Origin: Firmicutes bacterium UBA1535 | GTDB lineage: Bacteria; Bacillota; Clostridia; Tissierellales; Sedimentibacteraceae | Assembly: GCA_002323775.1 (NCBI GenBank) | Contig: DCPV01000033.1 | Location: 444-5,828 of the forward strand | Reading direction: 5' to 3' | Length of the DNA stretch: 5,385 nt | Shown here: in pieces, positions 1 through 5,043 of the stretch | Numbering within the stretch: position 1 is the stretch's first letter | Layout: each line of letters opens with the position of its first letter | Notes under the pieces: model-generated | What the model saw: only the letters and a program-made list of their open reading frames with translations | Databases searched by the model: none | What the model was told of the DNA's origin: nothing | Program-made: the position numbers and the translations under genes

Positions 1-53
1 AATTTTATTATAATTTAAATTAGAATTATACTTTGCCATAATAACACCTACTT

Positions 54-87
54 AAAAAAATAAAAGACAGATTGATATCTGCCTTTT
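54..87 (-). terminator. Intrinsic terminator at the end of the lysis operon
   Basis: Read on the minus strand, a hairpin begins five bases after the endolysin stop codon. The arms AAAAGGCAGAT and ATCTGTCTTTT pair over 11 positions with one G-U wobble and an ATCA loop, and a run of seven T follows. This is a strong Rho-independent terminator for the leftward late transcript. The remaining bases 1-53 are AT-rich and I see no gene or structured element in them. Confidence 0.88.
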
Positions 88-91
88 ATAG

Positions 92-889
92 TTATTTTCC
101 CCAAATTCCAGCCCTGTCCATAAATACATAACTTCTCACCATATCCTCGCTTATATCAAGCTTTAATAGCGTTCCGTTACCTTTGCCTTTTAGATATCCA
201 TTTTTTATCATTTTTTCAATTGTAGGTCTATAATCTTTTGGTATTTCATCTAATTCGTTATATCTAATCATATTTTCATCATCTCCTGTAGTAGAGTTTT
301 TTAGTTTAGTTAATTCCTTTAACACATCTTGTCTAAACATATCCATACTTTTACCATGCAATGGAAACCAGTGCATTACATCTGCGTGATTAGAGGCTAT
401 ACCCTTTGTGTATCCCTCACTGTGGCAAATTATGTCACTTATAGGATTGAGCTTGTATTCTTTACACAAATATGCGCATAGCTCAATAGCCTCTTTATAA
501 ACACTATTAAAATAAGTTTGGTCAGTTAGATTATCTTCGCAAATTTCAAATCCTATATATCCAGTATTGTTAGCGTTTTTAAAAGACCCTAAATGACCAG
601 AGCCAGAATGCCAGCCTACCATGTTCCATGGTAAAGTTTGATAGGTTGCGATACTTCCATCCTTTAATTTTCCAATAAAAGCATGCACACAGACTTGTCT
701 GCTATTTGGTCTAAATTGATTCCAGTTATTAGAGTTCACAACTCCCAAGAGTCCATCATCAGGACCGACATATCTGCTAAGGTTTGGATTATTTGCACCA
801 GTCGAATGTACAATTATACCTTTTACTATGTGCTTTTGTCCTATTTTATAGCATTCATTATTTGTTAGTATCTGCTTTTTTAAATTCAT
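92..889 (-). CDS. Phage endolysin, N-acetylmuramoyl-L-alanine amidase (Amidase_2) with C-terminal wall-binding module
   Basis: This 265-residue endolysin is predicted to cut the amide bond between N-acetylmuramic acid and L-alanine in peptidoglycan and so lyse the host. Residues 20-190 carry the zinc amidase (PGRP/Amidase_2) signature: IIVHSTG with His28, VCVHAFIG with His69, GWHSG at 92-96, GFEICE with Glu116, and CHSEG with His156 followed by NHADVMHWFP. By family analogy the zinc ligands are probably His28, His156 and Asp170. A linker near 195-206 leads to a C-terminal module of about 59 residues (LDEIP, KGKGNGT, MDRAGIWGK) of the kind seen on clostridial phage endolysins and likely to bind cell-wall polymer. 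There is no signal peptide, so export through a holin is expected. An in-frame TAG two codons upstream fixes the ATG at 889. The start lies 32 bases inside the holin gene with only a weak binding site, suggesting coupled translation. Confidence 0.95.
   Translation of the reverse strand: MNLKKQILTNNECYKIGQKHIVKGIIVHSTGANNPNLSRYVGPDDGLLGVVNSNNWNQFRPNSRQVCVHAFIGKLKDGSIATYQTLPWNMVGWHSGSGHLGSFKNANNTGYIGFEICEDNLTDQTYFNSVYKEAIELCAYLCKEYKLNPISDIICHSEGYTKGIASNHADVMHWFPLHGKSMDMFRQDVLKELTKLKNSTTGDDENMIRYNELDEIPKDYRPTIEKMIKNGYLKGKGNGTLLKLDISEDMVRSYVFMDRAGIWGK
269..288 (-). promoter_or_regulatory. Candidate internal ribosome binding site and ATG inside the endolysin gene
   Basis: Inside the endolysin gene the minus strand reads AGGAG, then 11 bases, then the in-frame ATG of Met207. 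This Met sits at the border between the acidic linker (TGDDEN) and the wall-binding module, so starting here would give a free 59-residue binding domain. Some clostridial endolysins, CTP1L among them, are known to make such a fragment from an internal start. The spacing is longer than ideal and no expression is shown, so this remains a candidate. Confidence 0.45.
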
Positions 890-1100
890 CTTCTATTACA
901 CTTTCATTTTTTATTCTTGCAGCATCTACAATGCCCTCGCCGATTATATACGCTATAAGTGTTGAGGCTCCTGTTATTATTGCTACAACTTGCTCTATTT
1001 GCAGATGGTTAAAATTAAGTGCTACCATTATAGCTGTAATAAAACCAATCAATGCAGTCCAAAACTTTCTACTTGTTAGTTTTTGTTTCCAGTTTATCAT
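858..1100 (-). CDS. Probable phage holin, two membrane segments
   Basis: This 80-residue protein has the layout of small Gram-positive phage holins (phi LC3 / Dp-1 type). The N-terminus MINWKQKLTSRKFW resembles the INWK...FW start of that group. Hydrophobic segments lie at about 13-30 and 36-55, followed by YIIGEGIVDAAR and a charged tail of about 20 residues. It would form membrane lesions that let the endolysin reach the wall. The ATG overlaps the stop of the preceding gene as ATGA, and AGAGGA lies nine bases upstream. Its own 3' end overlaps the endolysin start by 32 bases. Its place directly before an amidase gene supports the call; the exact holin family is by recall and was not searched. 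Confidence 0.8.
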   Translation of the reverse strand: MINWKQKLTSRKFWTALIGFITAIMVALNFNHLQIEQVVAIITGASTLIAYIIGEGIVDAARIKNESVIEDEFKKADTNK

Positions 1101-1366
1101 TCTTCAACATCCTCTTTATAGTATTTATTTTTAGCCATATTTTCATTTTTAGCCTTCCAAAAATAAAAGCTTGTAGCTGTTGTTATTACTGTCATTATCC
1201 CTGTAATTATATAACTTAGAGGAGATAAGTCCCTTATTACATACATTAGTATAAAAGATAATATCAATACGATTATAGCAACTATAAAAGCTGTTAATAA
1301 TATTTTTTTGCTAAATTCCATTTTAAGTTTATTGGTCTTATTACCTCTCGACATGATTAACTTCAC
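1097..1366 (-). CDS. Small two-segment membrane protein of the lysis cassette (possible second holin or antiholin)
   Basis: An 89-residue protein with a basic N-terminus (SRGNKTNKLK) and two hydrophobic segments, about 22-44 and 50-70, ending in a charged tail (KAKNENMAKN...). I recognise no catalytic motif. Proteins of this shape, with FYFWKAKNEN after the second helix, occur next to holins in Firmicute phages, and a role in holin function or its timing is inferred from context only. The start is uncertain: GTG at 1366 gives the length stated, while an ATG at 1354 (residue 5) is equally plausible, and neither has a clear binding site. Either way the start lies within the end of the preceding gene, so coupled translation is likely. 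The 3' end overlaps the holin gene by four bases. Confidence 0.7.
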   Translation of the reverse strand: MKLIMSRGNKTNKLKMEFSKKILLTAFIVAIIVLILSFILMYVIRDLSPLSYIITGIMTVITTATSFYFWKAKNENMAKNKYYKEDVEE

Positions 1367-1598
1367 ACTTGCTTTCTATTTTAGACACTCTGTTTTCAAG
1401 TTTTCCAAGTCTTGATTCAATACCCTCTACGTCTTTTCTAACTCCTGTGTTAATATCAATTATTGTTCTTAATTGAGTATTAACTTCACCTTTCCACTCT
1501 GAATCTGCTGCTATTTTACCGTCACGACTTCTTAAAAATCCAGCTAATCCTACAAAGCAACCTACAATTGCTATCAAAATACTTATTTCTACAGTCAT
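1341..1598 (-). CDS. Membrane-anchored coiled-coil protein of the lysis cassette (XhlA position)
   Basis: An 85-residue protein with one N-terminal hydrophobic segment (about residues 5-22), a charged SRDGKIAADSEWKG stretch, and a likely coiled coil from about 40 to 78 (IESRLGKLENRVSKIE). It occupies the position of XhlA, the small membrane protein that in PBSX works with holin and amidase in lysis. However, XhlA carries its membrane segment at the C-terminus, so this is better called analogous than homologous. Other Gram-positive phages have N-anchored coiled-coil proteins of this kind beside their holins. The ATG at 1598 has a strong binding site (GAGGTGA, three bases before the start). It is the first gene after the terminator at 1624-1655 and therefore heads the lysis cassette. 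Confidence 0.8.
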   Translation of the reverse strand: MTVEISILIAIVGCFVGLAGFLRSRDGKIAADSEWKGEVNTQLRTIIDINTGVRKDVEGIESRLGKLENRVSKIESKCEVNHVER

Positions 1599-1623
1599 GT
1601 TTCACCTCGTTTTTTCTAAAGGT

Positions 1624-1655
1624 AAAAAAATAACACTATTAATAGTGTCTTTTTA
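1624..1655. terminator. Bidirectional hairpin terminator between tail-fibre and lysis genes
   Basis: A perfect 16-base palindrome, ACACTATTAATAGTGT (1633-1648), is flanked by an A-run at 1624-1630 and a T-run at 1651-1655. Both strands therefore give a stem followed by T residues, and the flanking A and T runs can extend the stem. On the minus strand the hairpin is followed by TATTTTTTT, a good Rho-independent signal. It lies 35 bases after the XkdX stop and 26 bases before the first lysis gene. Whether it stops transcription fully or only reduces lysis gene expression cannot be told from sequence. Confidence 0.75.
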
Positions 1656-1671
1656 TGCCTTTTAAATTATT

Positions 1672-1707
1672 ATTTTATCCGTAAAATGTTTATAATTCGT
1701 ACATTAT
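1672..1707 (-). repeat. Copy A of a gene-end repeat (about 37 bases)
   Basis: On the minus strand this starts ATAATGTACGAATTATAAAC and continues through ACGGATAAAAT. It covers the last codons and stop of the XkdX gene at 1690-1815 and the bases after it. It closely matches 3582-3618, and its first half matches 4604-4641. The inner ATAAT and ATTAT can pair as a short hairpin. Confidence 0.7.
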
Positions 1708-1815
1708 CTCTTGCTTTTCTATTTCTGTTATATAACCAGCCATAACAAATATATCTAAGTCAGCTACTGTAAATAAACCCATTTGATAATACATTTTAAT
1801 TAAATCTTTATCCAT
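1690..1815 (-). CDS. xkdX: XkdX-family small phage protein (copy 1)
   Basis: A 41-residue protein, MDKDLIKMYYQMG through GYITEIEKQEIMYEL. The pattern of an N-terminal helix with an aromatic pair and G-L-[FY]-T, then a second helix and GYIT-E followed by an acidic helix, fits the XkdX family (usually 40-50 residues). That family is found after tail-fibre genes in PBSX and many Firmicute phages, and its molecular role is not known. The ATG overlaps the preceding stop as TAATG, and a GGTAGG-like binding site lies inside the last codons of that gene. Its last five codons and stop belong to the repeat at 1672-1707. The match is weaker than for the second copy at 4641-4769; similarity between the two is in pattern more than identity. 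Confidence 0.72.
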   Translation of the reverse strand: MDKDLIKMYYQMGLFTVADLDIFVMAGYITEIEKQEIMYEL

Positions 1816-2120
1816 TATACAGTACCTACCTTTGCTTTAAGTTTTGCTATTTCTAGCATTAAACTAGCATTTACTTTGTCTTGCTCTGTTGGTGCTAGAG
1901 TAGGAATTAACGCTTGTTTTTCTTCATCTGTCAACTCAATTAATTCATTATTAACTAATTTATAGTTACAATAGTCAATATCTTCTGTTACTTTTAAACT
2001 CGCTAAATTGTCAATGCTTATATTATGCTTTTGCTCGTACAAACTATATTCTAATATTGCTCCATTTTCAGCTTGTTTAGTTATAAATAAATCATAATTA
2101 ATCAATATATCTTCTTGCAT
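1815..2120 (-). CDS. Small tail accessory protein at the XkdW position (copy 1)
   Basis: A 101-residue soluble protein with no signal peptide or membrane segment. The N-terminal part (INYDLFITKQAENGAILEY) looks beta-rich. The C-terminal part begins with PTEQDKV (77-83) and becomes a short helix (NASLMLEIAKLKAKV). PTEQDK followed by a helix also ends the protein at 4771-5034, and both genes are followed at once by an XkdX gene, so the two are probably paralogues in function. Position and size match XkdW of PBSX; sequence identity with XkdW itself was not established. A role in fibre assembly or attachment is inferred from context. The ATG at 2120 follows GGAGG by 13 bases, longer than usual, with the binding site lying in the last codons of the fibre gene; no better in-frame start is visible. 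Confidence 0.75.
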   Translation of the reverse strand: MQEDILINYDLFITKQAENGAILEYSLYEQKHNISIDNLASLKVTEDIDYCNYKLVNNELIELTDEEKQALIPTLAPTEQDKVNASLMLEIAKLKAKVGTV

Positions 2121-2129
2121 TTTTTTATA

Positions 2130-3548
2130 TTATCCTCCAATCTTAACACCTTTTATACGTCTAAAGAGAGATAAATTTGCACTAGACCAGATACTTATAG
2201 TTGTTGCACTTATACGTTGCAATACAACTTTTACACCATGTATATAAGTATACATATTTACACCGTTCGCAAAATCTTCAATATTTAGAGGTCTCAAAAT
2301 AAATTCTCCTGCACTTGTCCCCTCACTTACTCCACCACTTGTACTAACACCACTACCATGAGATATTAATAGGTAATTATAATTAGTTAAGTCTTGAGAC
2401 ACAGTTATTGTCTGTGGTGTAGTAGATAAACTTACATTACCGCTCCATAAAGTATCTAATTTATCTGTTGTGGCTATTTTCTCCCAAGGTGTCCATTTAT
2501 TATAATCCGGACTTTTATTATCATATGTTTTATTGTAGCGAACATATTCTCCCTTTGCTGTTGCATAATCTCTAAATATAGTTTGTTTAACCATACCTGT
2601 TTTCTTTACTGTTTTTATAACAACATAACCTAACGCATTAAATGCAGAACTTCCGCTATTGAAGTAAGTCGTACCATCTGGATAATCATTTGGCAATGCA
2701 GTTTCAGTTTTCCATCCATCAACCATCCATTGTTTGTCCGCTTTTTGTTCTAAGTCTATATTTGTAGCAATATTTGCTTCATTTAATTCACTGTCCCAAA
2801 TTACATTGCCATCTATAGATGATAAAATTGGACTATTATATATTACTATGTTATCAGTCTTTGTTAATACCATTAATCGCGCAAAGTTCATATAGCTATC
2901 ACTTATTGTGTATATTTTTCCTTTATCAGTGATTTGAATTTTGCATTTGTAAGGGGATGTTGCGTTATTTATTTGCAAAATATTTAAAGTTCCTTTAATT
3001 GTGCTCACAGATACTGCATTTCTTTTAGCAATAGATAAGACACCACTGGTAAAAGCATTATTATCATTTCCATCTAAGTAAAATCCAGATAAAAAACAAT
3101 TTAATTCAAATGTTGTTGTAACAATATAATTTTGTATTTCTCCAATTTGATATATTTTATTACTTGCACTTATTATTTTATCTTTGTCCGCTTTTTGTTC
3201 CAAATCTTCCTTTTTGATAATTGGCTTCCAAGCGTACAAAAATATTTTATTTGTAATGTCTAATACAGCTTCAAATGATTTACCTCTTGTTTCTATAGCT
3301 GATCCAAAATTAGTCCACACCAATTTTGCATAATCAATATTAATGGGTATATATTCTAATAAACTCCAAGCAGTTCCGCCAGGTGGACTATTTGTTGGTA
3401 GGATACTACCTATAATATACGTTGTATAATCTCTGCTAGATAAATTAACCAAATCCGTTATATCTAAAATTTTTATTGTTTTATCCGCTTTATTACTTTC
3501 TAAATATGTAATTCTATTATTAAAATCTAATCCAATAGGTTTACTCAT
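2130..3548 (-). CDS. Tail fibre / receptor-binding protein with knob-like domains
   Basis: A 472-residue fibre protein. It opens with a short segment ending in ADK (NKADK, 19-23). A first knob-like domain follows at about 25-110 (GTAWSLLEYI...ETRG...LYAWKPI), then EQKADK (117-122), a middle region with no clear family (125-260), EQKADK again (267-272), and a pyocin-knob-like domain at about 273-358 (LPNDYPDGTTYFNS...YVRYN...NKWTPWEKI). The segment IATTDK leads into a Ser/Thr/Gly-rich C-terminal tip (365-472). This chain of repeated knobs and a distinct tip is typical of phage proteins that contact the host surface. The tip differs from those of the two neighbouring fibres, so target specificity may differ. 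The ATG is set by an ideal binding site (AAGGAG, eight bases). The target is unknown. Confidence 0.85.
   Translation of the reverse strand: MSKPIGLDFNNRITYLESNKADKTIKILDITDLVNLSSRDYTTYIIGSILPTNSPPGGTAWSLLEYIPINIDYAKLVWTNFGSAIETRGKSFEAVLDITNKIFLYAWKPIIKKEDLEQKADKDKIISASNKIYQIGEIQNYIVTTTFELNCFLSGFYLDGNDNNAFTSGVLSIAKRNAVSVSTIKGTLNILQINNATSPYKCKIQITDKGKIYTISDSYMNFARLMVLTKTDNIVIYNSPILSSIDGNVIWDSELNEANIATNIDLEQKADKQWMVDGWKTETALPNDYPDGTTYFNSGSSAFNALGYVVIKTVKKTGMVKQTIFRDYATAKGEYVRYNKTYDNKSPDYNKWTPWEKIATTDKLDTLWSGNVSLSTTPQTITVSQDLTNYNYLLISHGSGVSTSGGVSEGTSAGEFILRPLNIEDFANGVNMYTYIHGVKVVLQRISATTISIWSSANLSLFRRIKGVKIGG
2465..2480 (-). repeat. KIATT junction repeat, copy 1
   Basis: Sixteen bases (minus strand AAAATAGCCACAACAG), coding for KIATT followed by the first base of the next codon, sit between the last knob domain and the C-terminal tip of this fibre. 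The same 16 bases are at 4181-4196, and 13 of them are at the window edge, 5373-5385. Confidence 0.75.
2733..2750 (-). repeat. EQKADK linker repeat, copy 1
   Basis: Minus strand GAACAAAAAGCGGACAAA, coding for EQKADK before the third domain of the fibre at 2130-3548. It is identical over 18 bases to 3183-3200 and matches 15 of 18 at 4416-4433, where it codes for EQITDK in another fibre. Confidence 0.75.
3183..3200 (-). repeat. EQKADK linker repeat, copy 2
   Basis: Exact 18-base copy of the element at 2733-2750, placed between the first and middle domains of the same fibre. A degenerate relative (NKADK) opens the first domain near 3480. Confidence 0.75.
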
Positions 3549-3581
3549 TTCTTTTCTCCTTAAAAAAAGTTTAGATTTCTT

Positions 3582-3618
3582 ATTTTAATCCGTTTTATGT
3601 TTATAATGCGGACATTAT
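3582..3618 (-). repeat. Copy B of the gene-end repeat, with a perfect hairpin
   Basis: Minus strand ATAATGTCCGCATTATAAAC followed by ATAAAACGGATT. It covers the last codons and stop of the gene at 3601-3837 and the gap after it. ATAATG-TCCG-CATTAT is a perfect six-base stem closed by a UCCG loop (UNCG type). No T-run follows, so it is not a typical terminator. Confidence 0.72.
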
Positions 3619-3837
3619 GTTATTGTTATATTCTGCTATTTCTTCTTGTGTTGCTGTTTCTTCCCAAATTAATGTATCAAAGTTCCACTTAGGTTTAATC
3701 ATTACATTAGCAACATTCCAATCTTTTTTAATTACCTGTTCGTTGTCTTTTAACTCATAAAATTGAACTGTATCATCTTCATTTAAAGCTACAAATTCAA
3801 TTTTATATCCTTGTTTATTTATTACAATTCCAAACAT
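3601..3837 (-). CDS. Small phage protein between two fibre genes (possible fibre assembly factor)
   Basis: A 78-residue soluble protein: FGIVINKQGYKIEFV, a stretch with FYELKDNEQVI, then PKWNFDTLIWEETATQEEIAEY. The ending P-[KR]-W...W-EtAt-EEI is common in small proteins encoded beside tail fibres in Firmicute phages, where fibre assembly or chaperone roles are suspected but mostly untested. It lacks the PTEQDK helix seen in the proteins at 1815-2120 and 4771-5034, and it is not followed by an XkdX gene, so it belongs to a different kind of fibre unit. The ATG at 3837 has an AAGGGGTGA binding site. It starts 11 bases after the stop of the fibre at 3849-4571. Its last five codons (IMSAL) and stop come from the repeat at 3582-3618. 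Confidence 0.72.
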   Translation of the reverse strand: MFGIVINKQGYKIEFVALNEDDTVQFYELKDNEQVIKKDWNVANVMIKPKWNFDTLIWEETATQEEIAEYNNNIMSAL

Positions 3838-3848
3838 TAAATCACCCC

Positions 3849-4571
3849 TTATTTATCAGTATCATAAGTAATTATTCCCGTGACTAATGACACTTGTCCT
3901 TTTATTAAAACTGTTACAATGCCGTTTGAGTCTAATGTCAACATAGCAGTTCCGGTATCTAGCGAGGCTGTGCGTAATGGGATACCTATTGTTTCTGTCG
4001 GTCTATATCCTGTTGGTATAGTTCCAATTATTGTAGCACCCTCGACAAAATTGCTAGTAGATGGTTTGCAATTTACATAATATTTAACTTCATCTAATGA
4101 ATTTTTAACTACTTTACTTTTCCAAGTACTTGAGCCTATAACATAACCACTATTGAATGGAAATGAAATCTCTATTTTTCCTGTTGTGGCTATTTTACCT
4201 AAAACTATATCACTACCATTTACAACTCTAATATAAGAATCTATAGACGGATTTACTCTGTAAATACGCTGTACATAAATTATAGAACTATACTTAGTCA
4301 CATCAACGCAATATGTGCCATTAACAAAACCTGCAACGCCAGATAATACCACCGTGTATTTTCCATTTTCATTACATTCATCAAGTGTACTTTTTGTTAT
4401 TCTATCAACATATCCTTTGTCCGTAATTTGTTCCATATTCGCATTAAGCACTTTTACAGTTTCAGCACTTGACACTTTATCAGAACCCCCAGTTATCAAG
4501 TCGTCAACGATTGAAATTTTGTCTATTTTGTTTTCAATATTTTTTATATCTATTAATACTTTAGGTCTCAT
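3849..4571 (-). CDS. Tail fibre protein, short, with knob-like and C-terminal tip domains
   Basis: A 240-residue fibre-type protein. Residues 1-25 are helical (KVLIDIKNIENKIDKI) and probably trimerise. GGSDKVSSAETVKVLNANM (28-46) resembles the fibre-shaft motif found before knob domains in many phage fibres, and EQITDK (47-52) is related to the EQKADK linker in the fibre at 2130-3548. Residues 60-165 form a beta-rich region with LDECNENGKYTV and a KIATT segment at 126-130. The C-terminus has IGTIPTGYRPTETI (182-195) followed by beta repeats, as in the fibre at 5044-5385 (FTLPDGIRPS), so these two share a tip type. The ATG at 4571 lies 10 bases after AGGAG, somewhat far. It is short for a whole fibre and may attach to an upstream fibre or baseplate protein. 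Confidence 0.8.
   Translation of the reverse strand: MRPKVLIDIKNIENKIDKISIVDDLITGGSDKVSSAETVKVLNANMEQITDKGYVDRITKSTLDECNENGKYTVVLSGVAGFVNGTYCVDVTKYSSIIYVQRIYRVNPSIDSYIRVVNGSDIVLGKIATTGKIEISFPFNSGYVIGSSTWKSKVVKNSLDEVKYYVNCKPSTSNFVEGATIIGTIPTGYRPTETIGIPLRTASLDTGTAMLTLDSNGIVTVLIKGQVSLVTGIITYDTDK
4181..4196 (-). repeat. KIATT junction repeat, copy 2
   Basis: Identical over 16 bases to 2465-2480 and in the same reading frame, coding for KIATT within the fibre at 3849-4571. The following codons (GKIEIS) differ from the other two copies. Confidence 0.7.
4416..4433 (-). repeat. EQxxDK linker repeat, diverged copy
   Basis: It matches the 18-base linker at 2733-2750 in 15 positions, with all three differences in one block of adjacent bases. 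It codes for EQITDK at the start of the knob-like part of the fibre at 3849-4571. Confidence 0.55.
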
Positions 4572-4603
4572 AAAAGATTTTCTCCTTTACTATTTTTATA
4601 AAT

Positions 4604-4643
4604 TAATAATGTACGCTTTATTTTTATAATTCGGACATTATTA
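4604..4643 (-). repeat. Copy C of the gene-end repeat, forming a long inverted repeat
   Basis: Directly after the XkdX stop the minus strand reads ATAATGTCCGAATTATAAAA, matching copies A and B. Here the second half ends in GCGTACATTATTA, so 4604-4615 and 4632-4643 form 12-base arms with one mismatch around a 16-base loop. No T-run follows. In this copy the repeat lies outside any gene, unlike A and B, where it encodes the last residues. Confidence 0.68.
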
Positions 4644-4769
4644 TAAATAACTTTCGCTTGTTATCAACTCATATTTTTCCGCTGTTATAACTTCTTTTTT
4701 AACAGCATTTCCAACCATAACCTTATTCCATAAGTTTAATTCATACCATTTTTTTATTTTATCAAATAT
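4641..4769 (-). CDS. xkdX: XkdX-family small phage protein (copy 2), apparently with an AUA start
   Basis: Reading the minus strand from 4769 gives a 42-residue protein: (M)FDKIKKWYELNLWNKVMV, then NAVKKEVITAEKYELITSE and SYL. This is a clear XkdX-family pattern over its full length, including the FDKIKKWYE start, the NAVKK-GVIT-like turn and the YELIT ending. The first codon is ATA, not ATG, GTG or TTG. It sits exactly where a start should be, six bases after a perfect GGAGG, and an in-frame TAA lies just upstream. The first in-frame ATG is at residue 18, too late for a family member. Either AUA is used at low efficiency, or the start codon has been lost by a point change and the gene is newly silent. 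It lies right after the XkdW-position gene at 4771-5034, the usual order for the family. Confidence 0.75.
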   Translation of the reverse strand: MFDKIKKWYELNLWNKVMVGNAVKKEVITAEKYELITSESYL

Positions 4770-4780
4770 ATTAAACCTCC
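4767..4780 (-). promoter_or_regulatory. Ribosome binding site with an ATA in the start position
   Basis: GGAGG (4780-4776), six bases (TTTAAT), then ATA (4769-4767). The site overlaps the last codons of the gene at 4771-5034. The binding site and spacing are ideal; only the start codon is non-standard. This site defines the start of the XkdX gene at 4641-4769. Confidence 0.7.
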
Positions 4781-5034
4781 AATAACGTATCTGTCATCAT
4801 GGCTGTATAAGTTGCCTGTGCTTGTAATTTATCTTGCTCTGTTGGCAAAGCTACAGTGTTTTGTTGTGTTTGCCATTCTGCATATACTTCTTGTGCTGTA
4901 GCGGTTATAGTGTAATCATCAACAAGTATTGTTTTGCCATTTTCTATACCTTCTATTTGTTTATATTCATATCTAGGAGTAAATGTCATTCCATCTACAA
5001 ATATATATTGTTGTTTTAATTGTTCTCTTGTCAT
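4771..5034 (-). CDS. Small tail accessory protein at the XkdW position (copy 2)
   Basis: An 87-residue soluble protein. The N-terminus (MTREQLKQQYIFVDG) and middle part (DDYTITATAQEVYAEWQ) are not a family I can name. The C-terminus carries PTEQDKL (64-70) and a short helix (QAQATYTAMMTDTLLEV), matching the PTEQDKV-plus-helix ending of the protein at 1815-2120. The surrounding DNA also matches (the plus strand reads TCTTGCTCTGTTGG in both). The N-terminal halves differ strongly, so this is shared design with exchange or fast divergence, not a recent simple duplication. The ATG at 5034 follows AGGAGGT by five bases, the best binding site in the window, and lies nine bases after the fibre stop. 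A role in fibre assembly or attachment is inferred from position only. Confidence 0.78.
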   Translation of the reverse strand: MTREQLKQQYIFVDGMTFTPRYEYKQIEGIENGKTILVDDYTITATAQEVYAEWQTQQNTVALPTEQDKLQAQATYTAMMTDTLLEV

Positions 5035-5043
5035 ATTTACCTC

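Noticed and set aside
683..1134. Plus-strand open frames at 683-868 and 784-1134
   Set aside because: They lie wholly opposite the endolysin and holin genes, which have clear family motifs. They have no binding sites and read as hydrophobic AT-rich shadow sequence.
1633..1648. Perfect palindrome as a repressor operator
   Set aside because: The flanking A and T runs on both sides and the position between two gene groups fit a bidirectional terminator better, and no promoter is visible for an operator to control.
3880..4629. Plus-strand open frames at 3880-4080 and 4315-4629
   Set aside because: They are opposite the fibre gene 3849-4571, have no recognisable domains or binding sites, and reflect low stop density on the complementary strand.
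4626..4638. Mini-frame ATG-TCC-GAA-TTA-TAA just after the XkdX stop
   Set aside because: Only four codons, with no binding site of its own. It is better explained as copy C of the gene-end repeat.
4572..4640. Promoter in front of the fibre gene at 3849-4571
   Set aside because: Several TATAAA-like strings exist in this AT-rich stretch, but none has a convincing -35 box at proper spacing on the minus strand.
4834..5019. Plus-strand cysteine-rich open frame
   Set aside because: It is the exact antisense of the PTEQDK gene at 4771-5034. The cysteine richness comes from reading that gene backwards.
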